Positions 17,184 to 25,663 of a DNA stretch of 34,084 nucleotides are shown here, in pieces; positions within the stretch are counted from its first letter, which is position 1, and each line of letters begins with the position of its first letter. The translations under genes were made by a program, and so were the position numbers. The notes beneath the pieces were generated by a model. The model saw nothing but the letters and a program-made list of their open reading frames with translations, had not been told where the DNA came from and searched no databases. Source of the stretch: Chitinivorax sp. B (GTDB lineage: Bacteria > Pseudomonadota > Gammaproteobacteria > Burkholderiales > SCOH01); contig NZ_SCOH01000011.1 of NCBI RefSeq assembly GCF_005503445.1, positions 1-34,084 on the forward strand, read 5' to 3'.

Positions 17184-17433
17184 ACCGATCCTTTAGACGG
17201 TATTGCCTGGCCATTCGACACCTTGCCCGACCAGACGAACAGCGGTTTACGGTCAAATACGACTTCTATCATTCCTTTTTAGCTTATATTGCCGCGTTAT
17301 GCAGCCACATCGCCGTATCTACGCGCAATCCATTGTGTGACAGACAATTGAAAACAGGTGACTTCAAGACCCCATTGCGCCATCTGGTGGTGGCTATACT
17401 CAAGTCATCAGCATCCATCAGCATGGTGTGAAC
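17184..17433. promoter_or_regulatory. Divergent intergenic region upstream of the signalling operon
   Basis: This 250-bp gap separates the minus-strand operon from the plus-strand binding-protein gene and must hold both promoters. On the plus strand TATACT (17395-17400) is a reasonable -10 about 34 bp before the ATG at 17434, but no good -35 is seen. On the minus strand the AT-rich stretch around 17280-17292 (AATATAAGCTAAAAAGG when read on that strand) could hold a -10. No clear operator palindrome was recognised. Promoter assignments here are weak. Confidence 0.35.
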
Positions 17434-18231
17434 ATGGTTCGAGCCTGGTTATCTGTCTGGCTGTTGCTGATATCGCTACCGGCCATGACGGCAACAATTG
17501 ATGTAAATTTTCCGGTCAGCCGCGATGGGCGACATGTATTTTTCCAGCAACTGGTCACAGAATCGATGAAGGTGGCTGGTTACACCGTCAACCTTCAGGA
17601 AATCGATGTGCCACGCCATCGGCGTTCGTTTCTGGCTCTGGAACAGGGCGAAATCGATCTGATGTATCTGCTACCCAGCCCAGAGCGCGATCAACTTTTC
17701 CGACGTATCAACCAACCCCTGACACGTGGACTGATCGGCAACCGTATTCTGCTGGTACCCGCCAGCGCCCTTGGTCGCTATCAGCATATCCATTCATTGA
17801 AGGATTTTCGCGACGCCAAACTGGTTGCCGGCTTTGGTGCAGGCTGGGCGGACATCACCATCTGGCGTACCAATCAACTGCCCTTCTACGTACATCAGGG
17901 CGACTGGACTGCACTCTATCGGCTGGTCGCCTCACAGCAACGTGGTGTCGACTACTTTCCAAGAGGGGCCAGCGAAATTTTGCTGGAGGCCGCCCAGTAT
18001 GCTGAGTTGGTGATCGAACCCAATCTGGTGCTGACCTATCCATCCGATTTCTATTTCTATGTCCATCCTGATCGGGCCGATCTGGCAGAAGCGCTGGATA
18101 TCGCATTACAAAAAGCCATGAAAAATGGCGTGTATGAGCAACTGTACAAACAGCATCTGGCACCGATTGCACAAAAACTGCGGCTCAACGACCGCCGCAT
18201 CATCCCGCTGGTGCTGCCAGACAGCAACTGA
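17434..18231 (+). CDS. Periplasmic solute-binding protein, SBP_bac_3-like
   Basis: A 265-residue exported protein with a signal peptide (about 1-20, hydrophobic core LSVWLLLISLP, cleavage near AMTA). The mature part has the layout of an amino-acid-type periplasmic binding protein: an early DVNFPVS strand, LALEQGEIDLMYLLPSPER matching the family GxxDxxxxxxxxxxxR region, and a final segment with YEQLYKQH. No permease or ATPase gene lies beside it, so it may serve as a sensor input rather than transport; proteins of this type often sit next to sensor kinases. GTG at 17428 is in frame, but ATG at 17434 is preferred, with GGTG 5 bp upstream. The gene is transcribed divergently from the signalling operon. 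Confidence 0.8.
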   Translation: MVRAWLSVWLLLISLPAMTATIDVNFPVSRDGRHVFFQQLVTESMKVAGYTVNLQEIDVPRHRRSFLALEQGEIDLMYLLPSPERDQLFRRINQPLTRGLIGNRILLVPASALGRYQHIHSLKDFRDAKLVAGFGAGWADITIWRTNQLPFYVHQGDWTALYRLVASQQRGVDYFPRGASEILLEAAQYAELVIEPNLVLTYPSDFYFYVHPDRADLAEALDIALQKAMKNGVYEQLYKQHLAPIAQKLRLNDRRIIPLVLPDSN

Positions 18232-18676
18232 TTGGGATAAAACATCATCGTATCGTGCCAACAGACAATGCCAATCCATAACCAAGCAATGGCAACTTAC
18301 CACACCTTGAAATTACCGCCACGCCACAGGCTACAACCACCTCTAGACATATGTGCCCACGTATCCTAGGAATAAAAAAGCCCCGAACGAAGTTTGAGCT
18401 GATTGTGCGGTCACTGGCTTTCTGTTTACCACAAGATCAATCTGTTGCAAGCTGGGGATGCCACCCGGTGTCATCAGATGAACATAGCACCAAGCTTAAA
18501 ATTTGTTCTGGATTTGTCATGAGCGGCTGAAGCGCAGTGTAAAAACCGTCATGTATGTGGCACATATGACGATTTTGAGCAGCACATCAACCACAATCGC
18601 GGCCGCACAATAAGATATTGAACAGGTTCTTACCGGCAGGCAGCTGCCACCCGCCGACTTTCGAGTAAGGCCTAAT
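18232..18676. other. Intergenic region containing a MITE-like element
   Basis: This 445-bp gap holds no convincing gene. Bases 18499-18629 are a short inverted-repeat element described separately. An A-run followed by GCCCCGAACGAAG near 18374 was considered as a terminator, but no complementary arm was found. AAGG lies about 7 bp before the kinase ATG at 18677. The minus-strand open frame covering 18517-18861 is an artefact of the element plus antisense of the kinase gene. Confidence 0.6.
18499..18629 (-). repeat. MITE-like element, diverged copy
   Basis: A 131-bp element oriented on the minus strand. Its outer ends are GAACCTGTTC (18629 inward) and a degenerate partner AAATTTGTTC (18499 inward), matching at 7 of 10 positions. 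It is flanked by TTA on both sides (18496-18498 and 18630-18632), consistent with a 3-bp target duplication. Read on the minus strand, its interior aligns with the element at 26305-26446 along nearly the whole length at roughly three quarters identity by eye, with an 11-bp gap near the far end. The ends resemble the terminus of the IS at 1-394, suggesting mobilisation in trans by that kind of transposase. It ends 47 bp before a sensor-kinase gene and may affect its expression. Confidence 0.72.
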
Positions 18677-20515
18677 ATGAAATGGCGCCCTCGCTTGCCT
18701 GGTTCACTTCGGGCACGTTTGATATTGAGCAGTGTTTTGATCGAAGTTGTACTGCTGGCGGTGCTGATCGTCAATTCGATCCGACTGGTCAATAACGCAG
18801 CCCAGGCTGGTGTGGAGGCATCATTGGCACAAGCGGTACCCATGCTGAATGCCGCAGCCATTCCTTATATCCTGCAACAGGATTCCGTTGGCTTGCAGGA
18901 TTTCCTGAATGTCGCGGTCAGTGAACATCGGCGTGAACTGAGCTATGTGGTGCTCACCAATCTTGATGGTCAACGACTGGCTACAGCGGGCATGCCATTT
19001 CATCAGCCTTTGCCGTCACCTACCCGCCATATCGAGCAGGCTATCTCTGAAGGCATCTACCACATATCCCGCCCAGTAGTCCTGGCTGAAAGAACCTTCG
19101 GCACCATGCACCTGGGCATCTCCACGCGTATCATCGCCAACACTCGCCGCGATTTATTGCGGCAGGGGCTGATGATTGCCGCCATCGAGGTGTTACTGAG
19201 TATTCTTTGTCTGGGCTGGATGGGCATTTGGCTGACTGCGCATTTACGCCAAACCATTGATGCCGGACGTGACATCGCCAACGGCGACTTCAGCCGCCGT
19301 ATCCCTGAACGCGGTGCCCGTGAAGTGGTGGAGCTGGCACATACCATCAACCAGATGAGTCAGGAGCTGGGGCATCAGATGGCCGCGTTGCGTGCCAGCG
19401 AATATGAGTATCGGGTCCAGTTCGAACAATGTGGGGCCGGCCTGGCCCATATTCGCGCCGATGGGAGTTGGTTGCGGTTTAACGAACAATTTGCCGGGCT
19501 GCTTGGTTTTCGCAATCATGAAGATGCCCCACCACCGGCAGACTGTTGGCACCCACGGGATCAGCATCAGGTCTTGCTGGCGTTGAATGATCTGTTCGAT
19601 GGAGCCCATGCGTTCTGGCAAAACGAGTTACGTTGCCTTCAAGCTGATGGCGGTTACCGCTGGGTGCTTTGCAGCCTGTCACTTTACCGGCAGCCTGACC
19701 TGAATGCGGGTTATGTCATCATGGCATTGCAGGACATCGCCCGGCAAAAAGCAACCGAGTTCGAGCTGATGCAGTACCAGACCGAACTGGAAAGCAGGGT
19801 TGCCGAACGTACCCATGCCTTAGCCGTCGCCAATCAGGAGCTGGAAGCCTTCAGCTATTCGGTATCGCATGATTTACGTGCGCCATTGCGGGCCATTGCC
19901 AGTTTCACGCAGCTGTTGATTGAAGATTACAAGGATCAGCTATCCGAAGAGGGCCGGGATCTGTTGGATCGTATTCATCGGGCAGCTTTACGGCAGAACA
20001 ATCTTATCGATGCCTTGCTGGATTTGTCACACGTCAGCCAAGTACGAATGCGTCAGCAATCACTGGATCTGTCGGCCCTGGCCCGCACCGTGATAGAAGA
20101 ACTGCAGGCTTCAGATCCCAAACGTCAGGTTTCCATCGATATCGCCCCATCACTCCCCGCCATCGGAGACCCCTCGCTACTACAGATTGCATTGCAGAAC
20201 CTGCTGGGCAATGCCTGGAAATACACAGCCAAGACGGCCAATCCACACATTACATTCAGTGCACAGCCATCAGAATCGGGAATGGTCTATCAAATCATCG
20301 ATAATGGGGCTGGATTTGACCCAGCCTTTGCCGACAAACTATTCAAGCCCTTTCAACGCCTGCATGATAAAACGGACTTCGAAGGCACAGGTATTGGCCT
20401 CGCCACCGTTACCCGCATTATCCGACGCCATGGGGGACAAGTATGGGCCGAGAGCCGGCCGGGAAAAGGGGCCACGTTCTTTTTCACGCTGACAATCGGG
20501 AGCAACTCACCCTGA
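18677..20515 (+). CDS. Membrane sensor histidine kinase (HAMP-PAS-HisKA)
   Basis: A 612-residue inner-membrane kinase. A membrane helix (about 14-37), a periplasmic region (about 38-160) and a second helix (about 163-187) precede a HAMP domain (about 187-238) and a PAS domain (about 242-357). A coiled coil leads to HisKA with H398 in FSYSVSHDLRAPLRAI. The HATPase domain (about 495-608) has N-box LLGNAWKYT, IDNGAGFD, FKPFQRLH and GTGIGLATV. This HisKA is of the phytochrome/bacteriophytochrome-like class and differs clearly from the HEINNPIG kinases of the nearby operon, so it is not a recent duplicate of them. No cognate regulator is adjacent. It follows a MITE-like element by 47 bp and is convergent with the PhnD-like gene. 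Confidence 0.92.
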   Translation: MKWRPRLPGSLRARLILSSVLIEVVLLAVLIVNSIRLVNNAAQAGVEASLAQAVPMLNAAAIPYILQQDSVGLQDFLNVAVSEHRRELSYVVLTNLDGQRLATAGMPFHQPLPSPTRHIEQAISEGIYHISRPVVLAERTFGTMHLGISTRIIANTRRDLLRQGLMIAAIEVLLSILCLGWMGIWLTAHLRQTIDAGRDIANGDFSRRIPERGAREVVELAHTINQMSQELGHQMAALRASEYEYRVQFEQCGAGLAHIRADGSWLRFNEQFAGLLGFRNHEDAPPPADCWHPRDQHQVLLALNDLFDGAHAFWQNELRCLQADGGYRWVLCSLSLYRQPDLNAGYVIMALQDIARQKATEFELMQYQTELESRVAERTHALAVANQELEAFSYSVSHDLRAPLRAIASFTQLLIEDYKDQLSEEGRDLLDRIHRAALRQNNLIDALLDLSHVSQVRMRQQSLDLSALARTVIEELQASDPKRQVSIDIAPSLPAIGDPSLLQIALQNLLGNAWKYTAKTANPHITFSAQPSESGMVYQIIDNGAGFDPAFADKLFKPFQRLHDKTDFEGTGIGLATVTRIIRRHGGQVWAESRPGKGATFFFTLTIGSNSP

Positions 20516-20535
20516 CGTGACATACAGACTTGAAC

Positions 20536-21393
20536 CTATTTTTCCTTTTCCAGTTTATCCAGTAACCGCTTGGCAGTCCGGACATTATCAAAATCGCTGT
20601 CCTTGGCGGCGGTAAAACCACGCACAGATGCATTCCGGAACATTTGCTTGGCCTCCGGGCTGGCTGAGATTTTCAGCAATGCCTGGGTAATTCGTTTCAC
20701 GTCATCATCCGACATGGAAGGGCGCGCCAACCAGACACCGTGAAAGATGGGCTCGGAGCGCCAGATGACACGCAGTTCATCCAGTTTGACTCCATACTTC
20801 TCGCCCAGTTGGTTATCCGCGATAGCACCAGCATCCACCTGCCGGGTATAGACAGCCACGGCAGAATTAGGCTGTTTCTTGACGAATTCTGCCTTGCCAA
20901 GGTCTTTCAACTCAATCCCGTTACGCTGCATTTCCAGCATCGGTAACAAGAAGCCCGACGTGGAGCGCAAGTCAGTAAAGGCGAAGCGCTTACCGCGCAA
21001 ATCAGCAACACTGCGGATGGTGGAATCGGTACGGGTAATGATCACGGCACGATAGGATTCTCCATCGTCTTCAACAAAACGTACCAACAACTTGGGCGAG
21101 AACTCCGACATGGCGGTCACGTACCCGAAAGCTCCTGTCCCGGCAATGTCGACTGCACCGGTTTTCAGTTGGTTCAGCGTATCGGCATAGTCCTTGCCGG
21201 TGACCAGTTCCACTTTGAGTGACAACTCCTTCTCCATTGCGGCTGCCAGCGGTCCAAAATTGGTCAGTAGTTCAATGGATGACAGATTGGGATTGGCAGC
21301 AATCCTCAATGCCTTGAGTGGCTCAGCCGCCCAGCTGGTCGATAACATGCAGCAACTCAACATACCGGCCAACAAAAATGTGCTGAACTTCAC
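20536..21393 (-). CDS. PhnD-family periplasmic binding protein
   Basis: A 285-residue exported protein of the phosphate/phosphite/phosphonate binding-protein family. A signal peptide (about 1-23: KFSTFLLAGMLSCCML, cleavage near SWAAEP) precedes LRIAANPNLSS, a long PhnD-like domain with KTGAVDIAGTGAFGYV, DLRGKRFAFTDLRSTSGFL and a final helical part. A longer frame reaches 21501, but GTG at 21393 is chosen because GAGG lies about 5 bp upstream and it begins directly at the signal peptide. No transport permease or ATPase gene is adjacent. Stand-alone members sometimes act as sensory domains, so substrate and role are open. It is convergent with the sensor kinase at 18677-20515, with only 20 bp between their stops. 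Confidence 0.85.
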   Translation of the reverse strand: MKFSTFLLAGMLSCCMLSTSWAAEPLKALRIAANPNLSSIELLTNFGPLAAAMEKELSLKVELVTGKDYADTLNQLKTGAVDIAGTGAFGYVTAMSEFSPKLLVRFVEDDGESYRAVIITRTDSTIRSVADLRGKRFAFTDLRSTSGFLLPMLEMQRNGIELKDLGKAEFVKKQPNSAVAVYTRQVDAGAIADNQLGEKYGVKLDELRVIWRSEPIFHGVWLARPSMSDDDVKRITQALLKISASPEAKQMFRNASVRGFTAAKDSDFDNVRTAKRLLDKLEKEK

Positions 21394-21537
21394 CGTGCCC
21401 TCGCTTCCCTGCAAAGAGGTTGCCCTCTTGTGCATATAGCTCAAGGTGCTTGCAAATGCCAGCAATGGCCACACCACATGCATGAGTGCCGTTGCAGGCA
21501 TGTTCAGCCTGAAACATGCAGCAGTCGATTGGCAACG

Positions 21538-22983
21538 TCAATAACTGCGTCCGGTCATTGCCTTGAAGACCAGTCGGGCAAGCTTTCCATAGGGGGGATA
21601 CAGCATCCATACCGTATTCAGCCGACTTTGACGTAGCACGCCTTTCAATTTGCTGAAGGTATCAAACCCATACTTGCCATGATAATGCCCCATCCCAGAC
21701 GACCCCACCCCCCCAAACGGCAAGTCGCCCTGACCAACATGGATCACCACATCGTTGATCGACACGCCCCCGGAAATGGTTTCCGTCAGTATCTTGCGGA
21801 TGCGCGCGTTGTCTTGATCGAAGTAATACAACGCCAACGGACGCGGATGATCGTTGATATAAACGATCGCTTCCTGCATATCCCGATAAGTCATGACCGG
21901 AAAAACTGGTCCAAAGATTTCCTGCTGCATCACCAACATGTCCGGGGTCGGGTTCAGCACCAGTGTCGGTGCAATCTTGCCCGTGCCTTCCAGGGATTCA
22001 TTGGCCGGATTCAATTCGACCAGTGTCGCACCCTTGGCTTTTGCATCTTCCAGATAGGACATCAGCCGTTGATAATGGCGCGAATCGATGATCGCAGTGT
22101 AGTCATCATTCTTGGCAAGTGTGGGAAAGAACTTGGCGACAGCCCGCTTGGCCATCTCAACAAATTCCTGCTCCTTGCGTGCGGGAACCATTAGATAGTC
22201 CGGTGCAACACATGTTTGTCCGGCATTGACAGCCTTACCCCACATAATTCGCTCAGCCGCGGTTGCAATCGGATAATCCGGGCTGATCAGCGTGGGTGAC
22301 TTGCCACCCAGTTCCAGTGTTACCGGAGTCAGATTGTCAGCTGCAGCCCGCATCACATGTCGTCCCACATTGGTAGACCCGGTAAACAGCAGATGATCGA
22401 AAGACTTGGCTGAAAATGCCTGCGCCACATCGGCCCCCCCATTGATCACGGCCACATGATCTTCATCAAAATGCTGACCAAGGATATTGGCCAATGCTTC
22501 GCCAGTATGTGGCGTAGATTCAGACACTTTGATCATCACCCGGTTACCCGCCGCCAGCGCCGCGGCCAGCGGACCGATAGCCAGAAAAATCGGGTAATTC
22601 CAAGGCACGATCACGCCAACCACACCAAGCGGCTGCGGCACGACTTGATTGGTTGCCGGCATGAACCATAACGACACCCCCGCCCGCCGTGGCTTCATCC
22701 ATGAAGCCACGTGTCGACGTGCTTCCTTGACTTCCGACACGCTGGGAAATAGTTCCATGAAACGGGTTTCCACCGATGAGCGGGTACCAAAATCTGCATT
22801 CACCGCCGATACTAGCTGTTCCATATTGTCAAGCAGGGCTTTTTCCAGTTTGTACAAGTACGCCCGCCGTGTTGCAGCCTTTGGAAAGCGTTCACGCCTG
22901 AACGCCTGTTGCTGCTTGTCAAACAGCGTGTGCAGCCGCTCCAGTTGAACAGCTGAAGCATGTGGGGAGAATAGTGGATCCAT
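21538..22983 (-). CDS. calB: Coniferyl aldehyde dehydrogenase-like enzyme
   Basis: A 481-residue NAD(P)-dependent aldehyde dehydrogenase. The family motifs are present: VPWNYP with N129, TGSTNVGRHV, LELGGKSP with general-base E224, and catalytic C258 in NAGQTCVAPDY, followed by QEIFGPVFPV and LPFGGVGSSGMG. The overall sequence, especially the N-terminal region and the QTCVAPDY and HYHGKYGFDTFS segments, fits the CalB branch that oxidises coniferyl aldehyde to ferulate. That branch also includes enzymes acting on fatty or other hydrophobic aldehydes, so the substrate is not certain. AGGAG lies 8 bp before the ATG. No lignin-derived aromatic pathway genes are beside it. It is transcribed alone from a 328-bp divergent region shared with the lipoprotein gene. 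Confidence 0.87.
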   Translation of the reverse strand: MDPLFSPHASAVQLERLHTLFDKQQQAFRRERFPKAATRRAYLYKLEKALLDNMEQLVSAVNADFGTRSSVETRFMELFPSVSEVKEARRHVASWMKPRRAGVSLWFMPATNQVVPQPLGVVGVIVPWNYPIFLAIGPLAAALAAGNRVMIKVSESTPHTGEALANILGQHFDEDHVAVINGGADVAQAFSAKSFDHLLFTGSTNVGRHVMRAAADNLTPVTLELGGKSPTLISPDYPIATAAERIMWGKAVNAGQTCVAPDYLMVPARKEQEFVEMAKRAVAKFFPTLAKNDDYTAIIDSRHYQRLMSYLEDAKAKGATLVELNPANESLEGTGKIAPTLVLNPTPDMLVMQQEIFGPVFPVMTYRDMQEAIVYINDHPRPLALYYFDQDNARIRKILTETISGGVSINDVVIHVGQGDLPFGGVGSSGMGHYHGKYGFDTFSKLKGVLRQSRLNTVWMLYPPYGKLARLVFKAMTGRSY

Positions 22984-23311
22984 GAGTGGAGCTCCTGATT
23001 GATTGGGAATGCGTCAATATTACCGGTTTGTCCATCCTCTACCCCAGACTGTCGGACAATCCATCAAAATAATCTCATGATCGGAAAGTAGCACCAACCT
23101 TGGCGAAGATCAATGACCGATGGTCATTTGATTCGAAATGCTGATTTCCGACACTTGGCGTCCATGTCAAACCAAAACACAAATACATCCGAATATAGTT
23201 GACATGAAAAATGACATAAGGATAATTCATCCGCCAAACCATGTGTGGATCATCGTTCAAGCCATGGTTTAACAAGCATTCTTTCAACCCGATCATTCTC
23301 GATACCACACC
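22984..23311. other. Divergent intergenic region
   Basis: This 328-bp region separates the aldehyde dehydrogenase gene and the lipoprotein gene. It contains a good plus-strand promoter at 23199-23226, described separately. TTGTCC (23028-23033) and GGACAA (23054-23059) form a spaced inverted repeat about 45-75 bp before the dehydrogenase ATG; it could be an operator but is short. No gene was found in it. Confidence 0.5.
23199..23226 (+). promoter_or_regulatory. Sigma-70-type promoter for the lipoprotein gene
   Basis: A consensus -35 box TTGACA (23199-23204) is followed after 16 bp by GATAAT (23221-23226), a five-of-six match to the -10 consensus. Transcription would start near 23233, giving a leader of about 80 nt before the ATG at 23312. 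A spacer of 16 bp is slightly short but common. Confidence 0.65.
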
Positions 23312-24298
23312 ATGAAACATTCCAACATCAAAATGCTCGCCCCCATCGCCATCTCCGCCCTGCTCGCAGCTTGTGGCGGCGGTGGTGGCGGCGACAGTAG
23401 CAATGGCGACACCGCAACCAAGCCTACCCCTCCTCAGGGTTTCCAAGTCACCGCTGACAATCAGGACAATGTCGCCAAGACCGCGCTAAGCACCATCAAC
23501 AATAGCGTAGCGTCCATCGGCTCACAACTGGTCAGCAGCGACTCCACCGCTGCAACAGTGGATAACCGCCGTTTCGCAGCAGCGGCCAACATGATGCCGG
23601 CAGCGGTTTTTCAAAATACCTTTCCATGCCAGGCTGGCGGACAATTCACCACCAAACAGGACGACGCCGATAACTCCTCTACCGTTTCCGTTGGTGACAA
23701 CCTGGGAATTGCTTACGACAACTGTGACAACAACGGTGTCGTGATTCATGGTGCGATTGATCTATTGGTCAAGAATGTGACAGGCCAGGTTGGCAGCTCA
23801 ACCTATGCCGTTCAGGCTGCGGTCAATGTACCCGCCCCGGGCCTGACCACCTCCAAGACCATCAATGGCAAGACAGAAACCACATCCGCTGCCGGGCAGT
23901 CCGATCTGGTGATTTCACGAACCGCTGCTGGTGTGAAGACCGAACTGACCATTGCCAATCTGCAAGGGAAAAACGGTAACGACATCTGGCGCTATAGCGA
24001 CATGAAGCTGGTTTCCACCAAAAGCGGCACAACCCGCGTCGCCCAATTGGATGGCATGATCCACCTGACATTGGGTTCCAACACCGGCGATCTGAAACTC
24101 AACATGAGCGCACCCAGCACGCCATTCACCTTCTCTAGCGGCCAAGCCTACCCAGACAGTGGCGAAATGCGCGTCACCAGCGGCAATGGCACCCTGACGT
24201 TGACAGCACAGCCCAATGGTATTTTGCAGATGAAGCTGGAAACCAATGGCCAAACCAGCAACAAGGTTGCCACTTGGTGCAGCATCATGGGTTGCTGA
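23312..24298 (+). CDS. Lipoprotein with poly-glycine linker, unknown function
   Basis: A 328-residue secreted lipoprotein. The signal peptide ends in a lipobox LLAAC, with lipidated Cys21 followed by six glycines and a Ser/Asp/Thr/Pro-rich linker. The residue after Cys is Gly, so no Asp+2 inner-membrane retention signal is seen and outer-membrane location is likely. The mature part is rich in Thr, Ser, Asn and Gly, as expected for a beta-strand-rich envelope protein. It has two pairs of widely spaced cysteines (FPCQAGG and YDNCDNN; WCSIMGC at the very end). I do not recognise the family. It has its own promoter at 23199-23226 and a terminator at 24319-24343, so it is monocistronic. Confidence 0.85.
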   Translation: MKHSNIKMLAPIAISALLAACGGGGGGDSSNGDTATKPTPPQGFQVTADNQDNVAKTALSTINNSVASIGSQLVSSDSTAATVDNRRFAAAANMMPAAVFQNTFPCQAGGQFTTKQDDADNSSTVSVGDNLGIAYDNCDNNGVVIHGAIDLLVKNVTGQVGSSTYAVQAAVNVPAPGLTTSKTINGKTETTSAAGQSDLVISRTAAGVKTELTIANLQGKNGNDIWRYSDMKLVSTKSGTTRVAQLDGMIHLTLGSNTGDLKLNMSAPSTPFTFSSGQAYPDSGEMRVTSGNGTLTLTAQPNGILQMKLETNGQTSNKVATWCSIMGC

Positions 24299-24318
24299 TC
24301 AGCCGATCACGAACCATC

Positions 24319-24343
24319 AAGGGTACCCATGGGTGCCCTTTTT
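24319..24343 (+). terminator. Rho-independent terminator of the lipoprotein gene
   Basis: AGGGTACC and GGTGCCCT (24320-24339) pair as a stem with one G-T pair around a short CATG loop, directly followed by TTTTT. It begins about 20 bp after the lipoprotein stop codon. Confidence 0.8.
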
Positions 24344-24481
24344 CATACCTACGCCACAGGCATGATCCCACGATGGTTGCACATGCCAGGTATCAATATT
24401 GCAGTCCATCGACGAAGTTGAGGCCATTAGGTGCGCGCCGTTATACAATCACAGCAGCCCTACCTCCACGCCTCACATACC

Positions 24482-25663
24482 ATGCTCATCGACTTTTTCT
24501 ACCAACTTAAAGATGCTCACCTACCAGTCAGCATCAAGGAATTCCTGACATTGCTCGAAGCACTCGACAAGCGTGTCATCAGCGGCAGCCTGGATGATTT
24601 CTACTATCTCGCCCGTACTGTGCTGATCAAAGATGAAAAGCACTTTGACAAGTTTGATCAAGTATTCGGCTTGTATTTCAAAGGCATTGAATCCCTGAGT
24701 GACACCTTGAGCAGAGAGATTCCGGAGGACTGGCTACGCAAGGAGTTCGAACGCTTCCTATCAGATGAAGACAAGGAAAAAATCAAGGCCATGGGCTGGG
24801 ACAAGCTCATGGAAACATTCAAGGAACGCCTACAGGAACAAAAGGAACGGCACGCCGGTGGTAACAAATGGATTGGCACCGGTGGAACCAGTCCATTTGG
24901 TGCCTATGGTTATAATCCGGAGGGGATTCGCATTGGCCAAACCGAGTCACGCCATCGCCGCGCAGTCAAAGTGTGGGATGAACGCGAATTCAAGAATTTC
25001 GATGATTCGGTAGAACTGGGCACCCGCAATATCAAAGTTGCTTTACGACGGCTGCGCCGCTTTGCCCGTGAAGGTGCTGAAGAAATACTGGATTTGCCCG
25101 GTACCATTCGCGCAACTGCCAACAATGCAGGTCATCTTGACCTGAAAATGGTGCCGCAGTTGCATAATAAGGTGAAGGTACTACTGTTTCTGGATGTGGG
25201 TGGATCAATGGATGACCACATCAAAATCTGTGAAGAGCTGTTCTCGGCCTGCAAGACCGAATTCAAACATCTTGAATATTTTTACTTCCATAATTGTATA
25301 TATGAATCGGTTTGGCGTGACAACCTCCGTCGCCATGCCGAGCGCATCCCAACTCAGGATGTGCTGAATACCTACGGGCCAGACTACAAACTGATCTTTG
25401 TTGGCGATGCCACCATGAGCCCTTACGAAATCCTCTACCCTGGCGGCAGTGTCGAACACAATAATCCGGAAGCTGGCCATGCCTGGGTGCAACGTCTGCT
25501 TGATCATTACCAGCACGCCATTTGGCTCAACCCAGTCGATGAACAGTATTGGGACTACACCCAATCGTTGGTCATGCTTCGCCAGCAAATGGGTGGCCGG
25601 ATGTTCCCGCTGACCATTGAGGGACTCGATCGCGGCATCCGCCGGCTGAACCAAAGTGCCTGA
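24482..25663 (+). CDS. VWA domain protein, CoxE-like
   Basis: A 393-residue cytoplasmic protein. The N-terminal half is helical and charged (FFYQLKDAHLPVSIKEFLTLL, a start typical of VWA/CoxE-like proteins found beside MoxR-type AAA ATPases). The C-terminal half is a von Willebrand A domain with a MIDAS-type motif DVGGS (D238, G240, S242). Such proteins usually act as metal-dependent assembly or maturation partners of an AAA ATPase; no such ATPase gene is present here. A GTG at 24431 opens the frame earlier, but ATG at 24482 matches the family start. No strong ribosome-binding site is seen before it. The 3' end overlaps the next gene by 8 bp, suggesting coupling. Confidence 0.86.
   Translation: MLIDFFYQLKDAHLPVSIKEFLTLLEALDKRVISGSLDDFYYLARTVLIKDEKHFDKFDQVFGLYFKGIESLSDTLSREIPEDWLRKEFERFLSDEDKEKIKAMGWDKLMETFKERLQEQKERHAGGNKWIGTGGTSPFGAYGYNPEGIRIGQTESRHRRAVKVWDEREFKNFDDSVELGTRNIKVALRRLRRFAREGAEEILDLPGTIRATANNAGHLDLKMVPQLHNKVKVLLFLDVGGSMDDHIKICEELFSACKTEFKHLEYFYFHNCIYESVWRDNLRRHAERIPTQDVLNTYGPDYKLIFVGDATMSPYEILYPGGSVEHNNPEAGHAWVQRLLDHYQHAIWLNPVDEQYWDYTQSLVMLRQQMGGRMFPLTIEGLDRGIRRLNQSA

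Noticed and set aside
18370-18400. A-run followed by GCCCCGAACGAAG as a terminator.
   Set aside because: No complementary arm was found on either side.
18517-18861. Minus-strand 114-residue open frame.
   Set aside because: It is made of the MITE-like element plus the antisense of the sensor-kinase start; no coding signals of its own.
23028-23059. TTGTCC...GGACAA as a regulator operator before the aldehyde dehydrogenase gene.
   Set aside because: Six-base arms separated by 20 bp are expected by chance at this length, and no regulator gene is adjacent.
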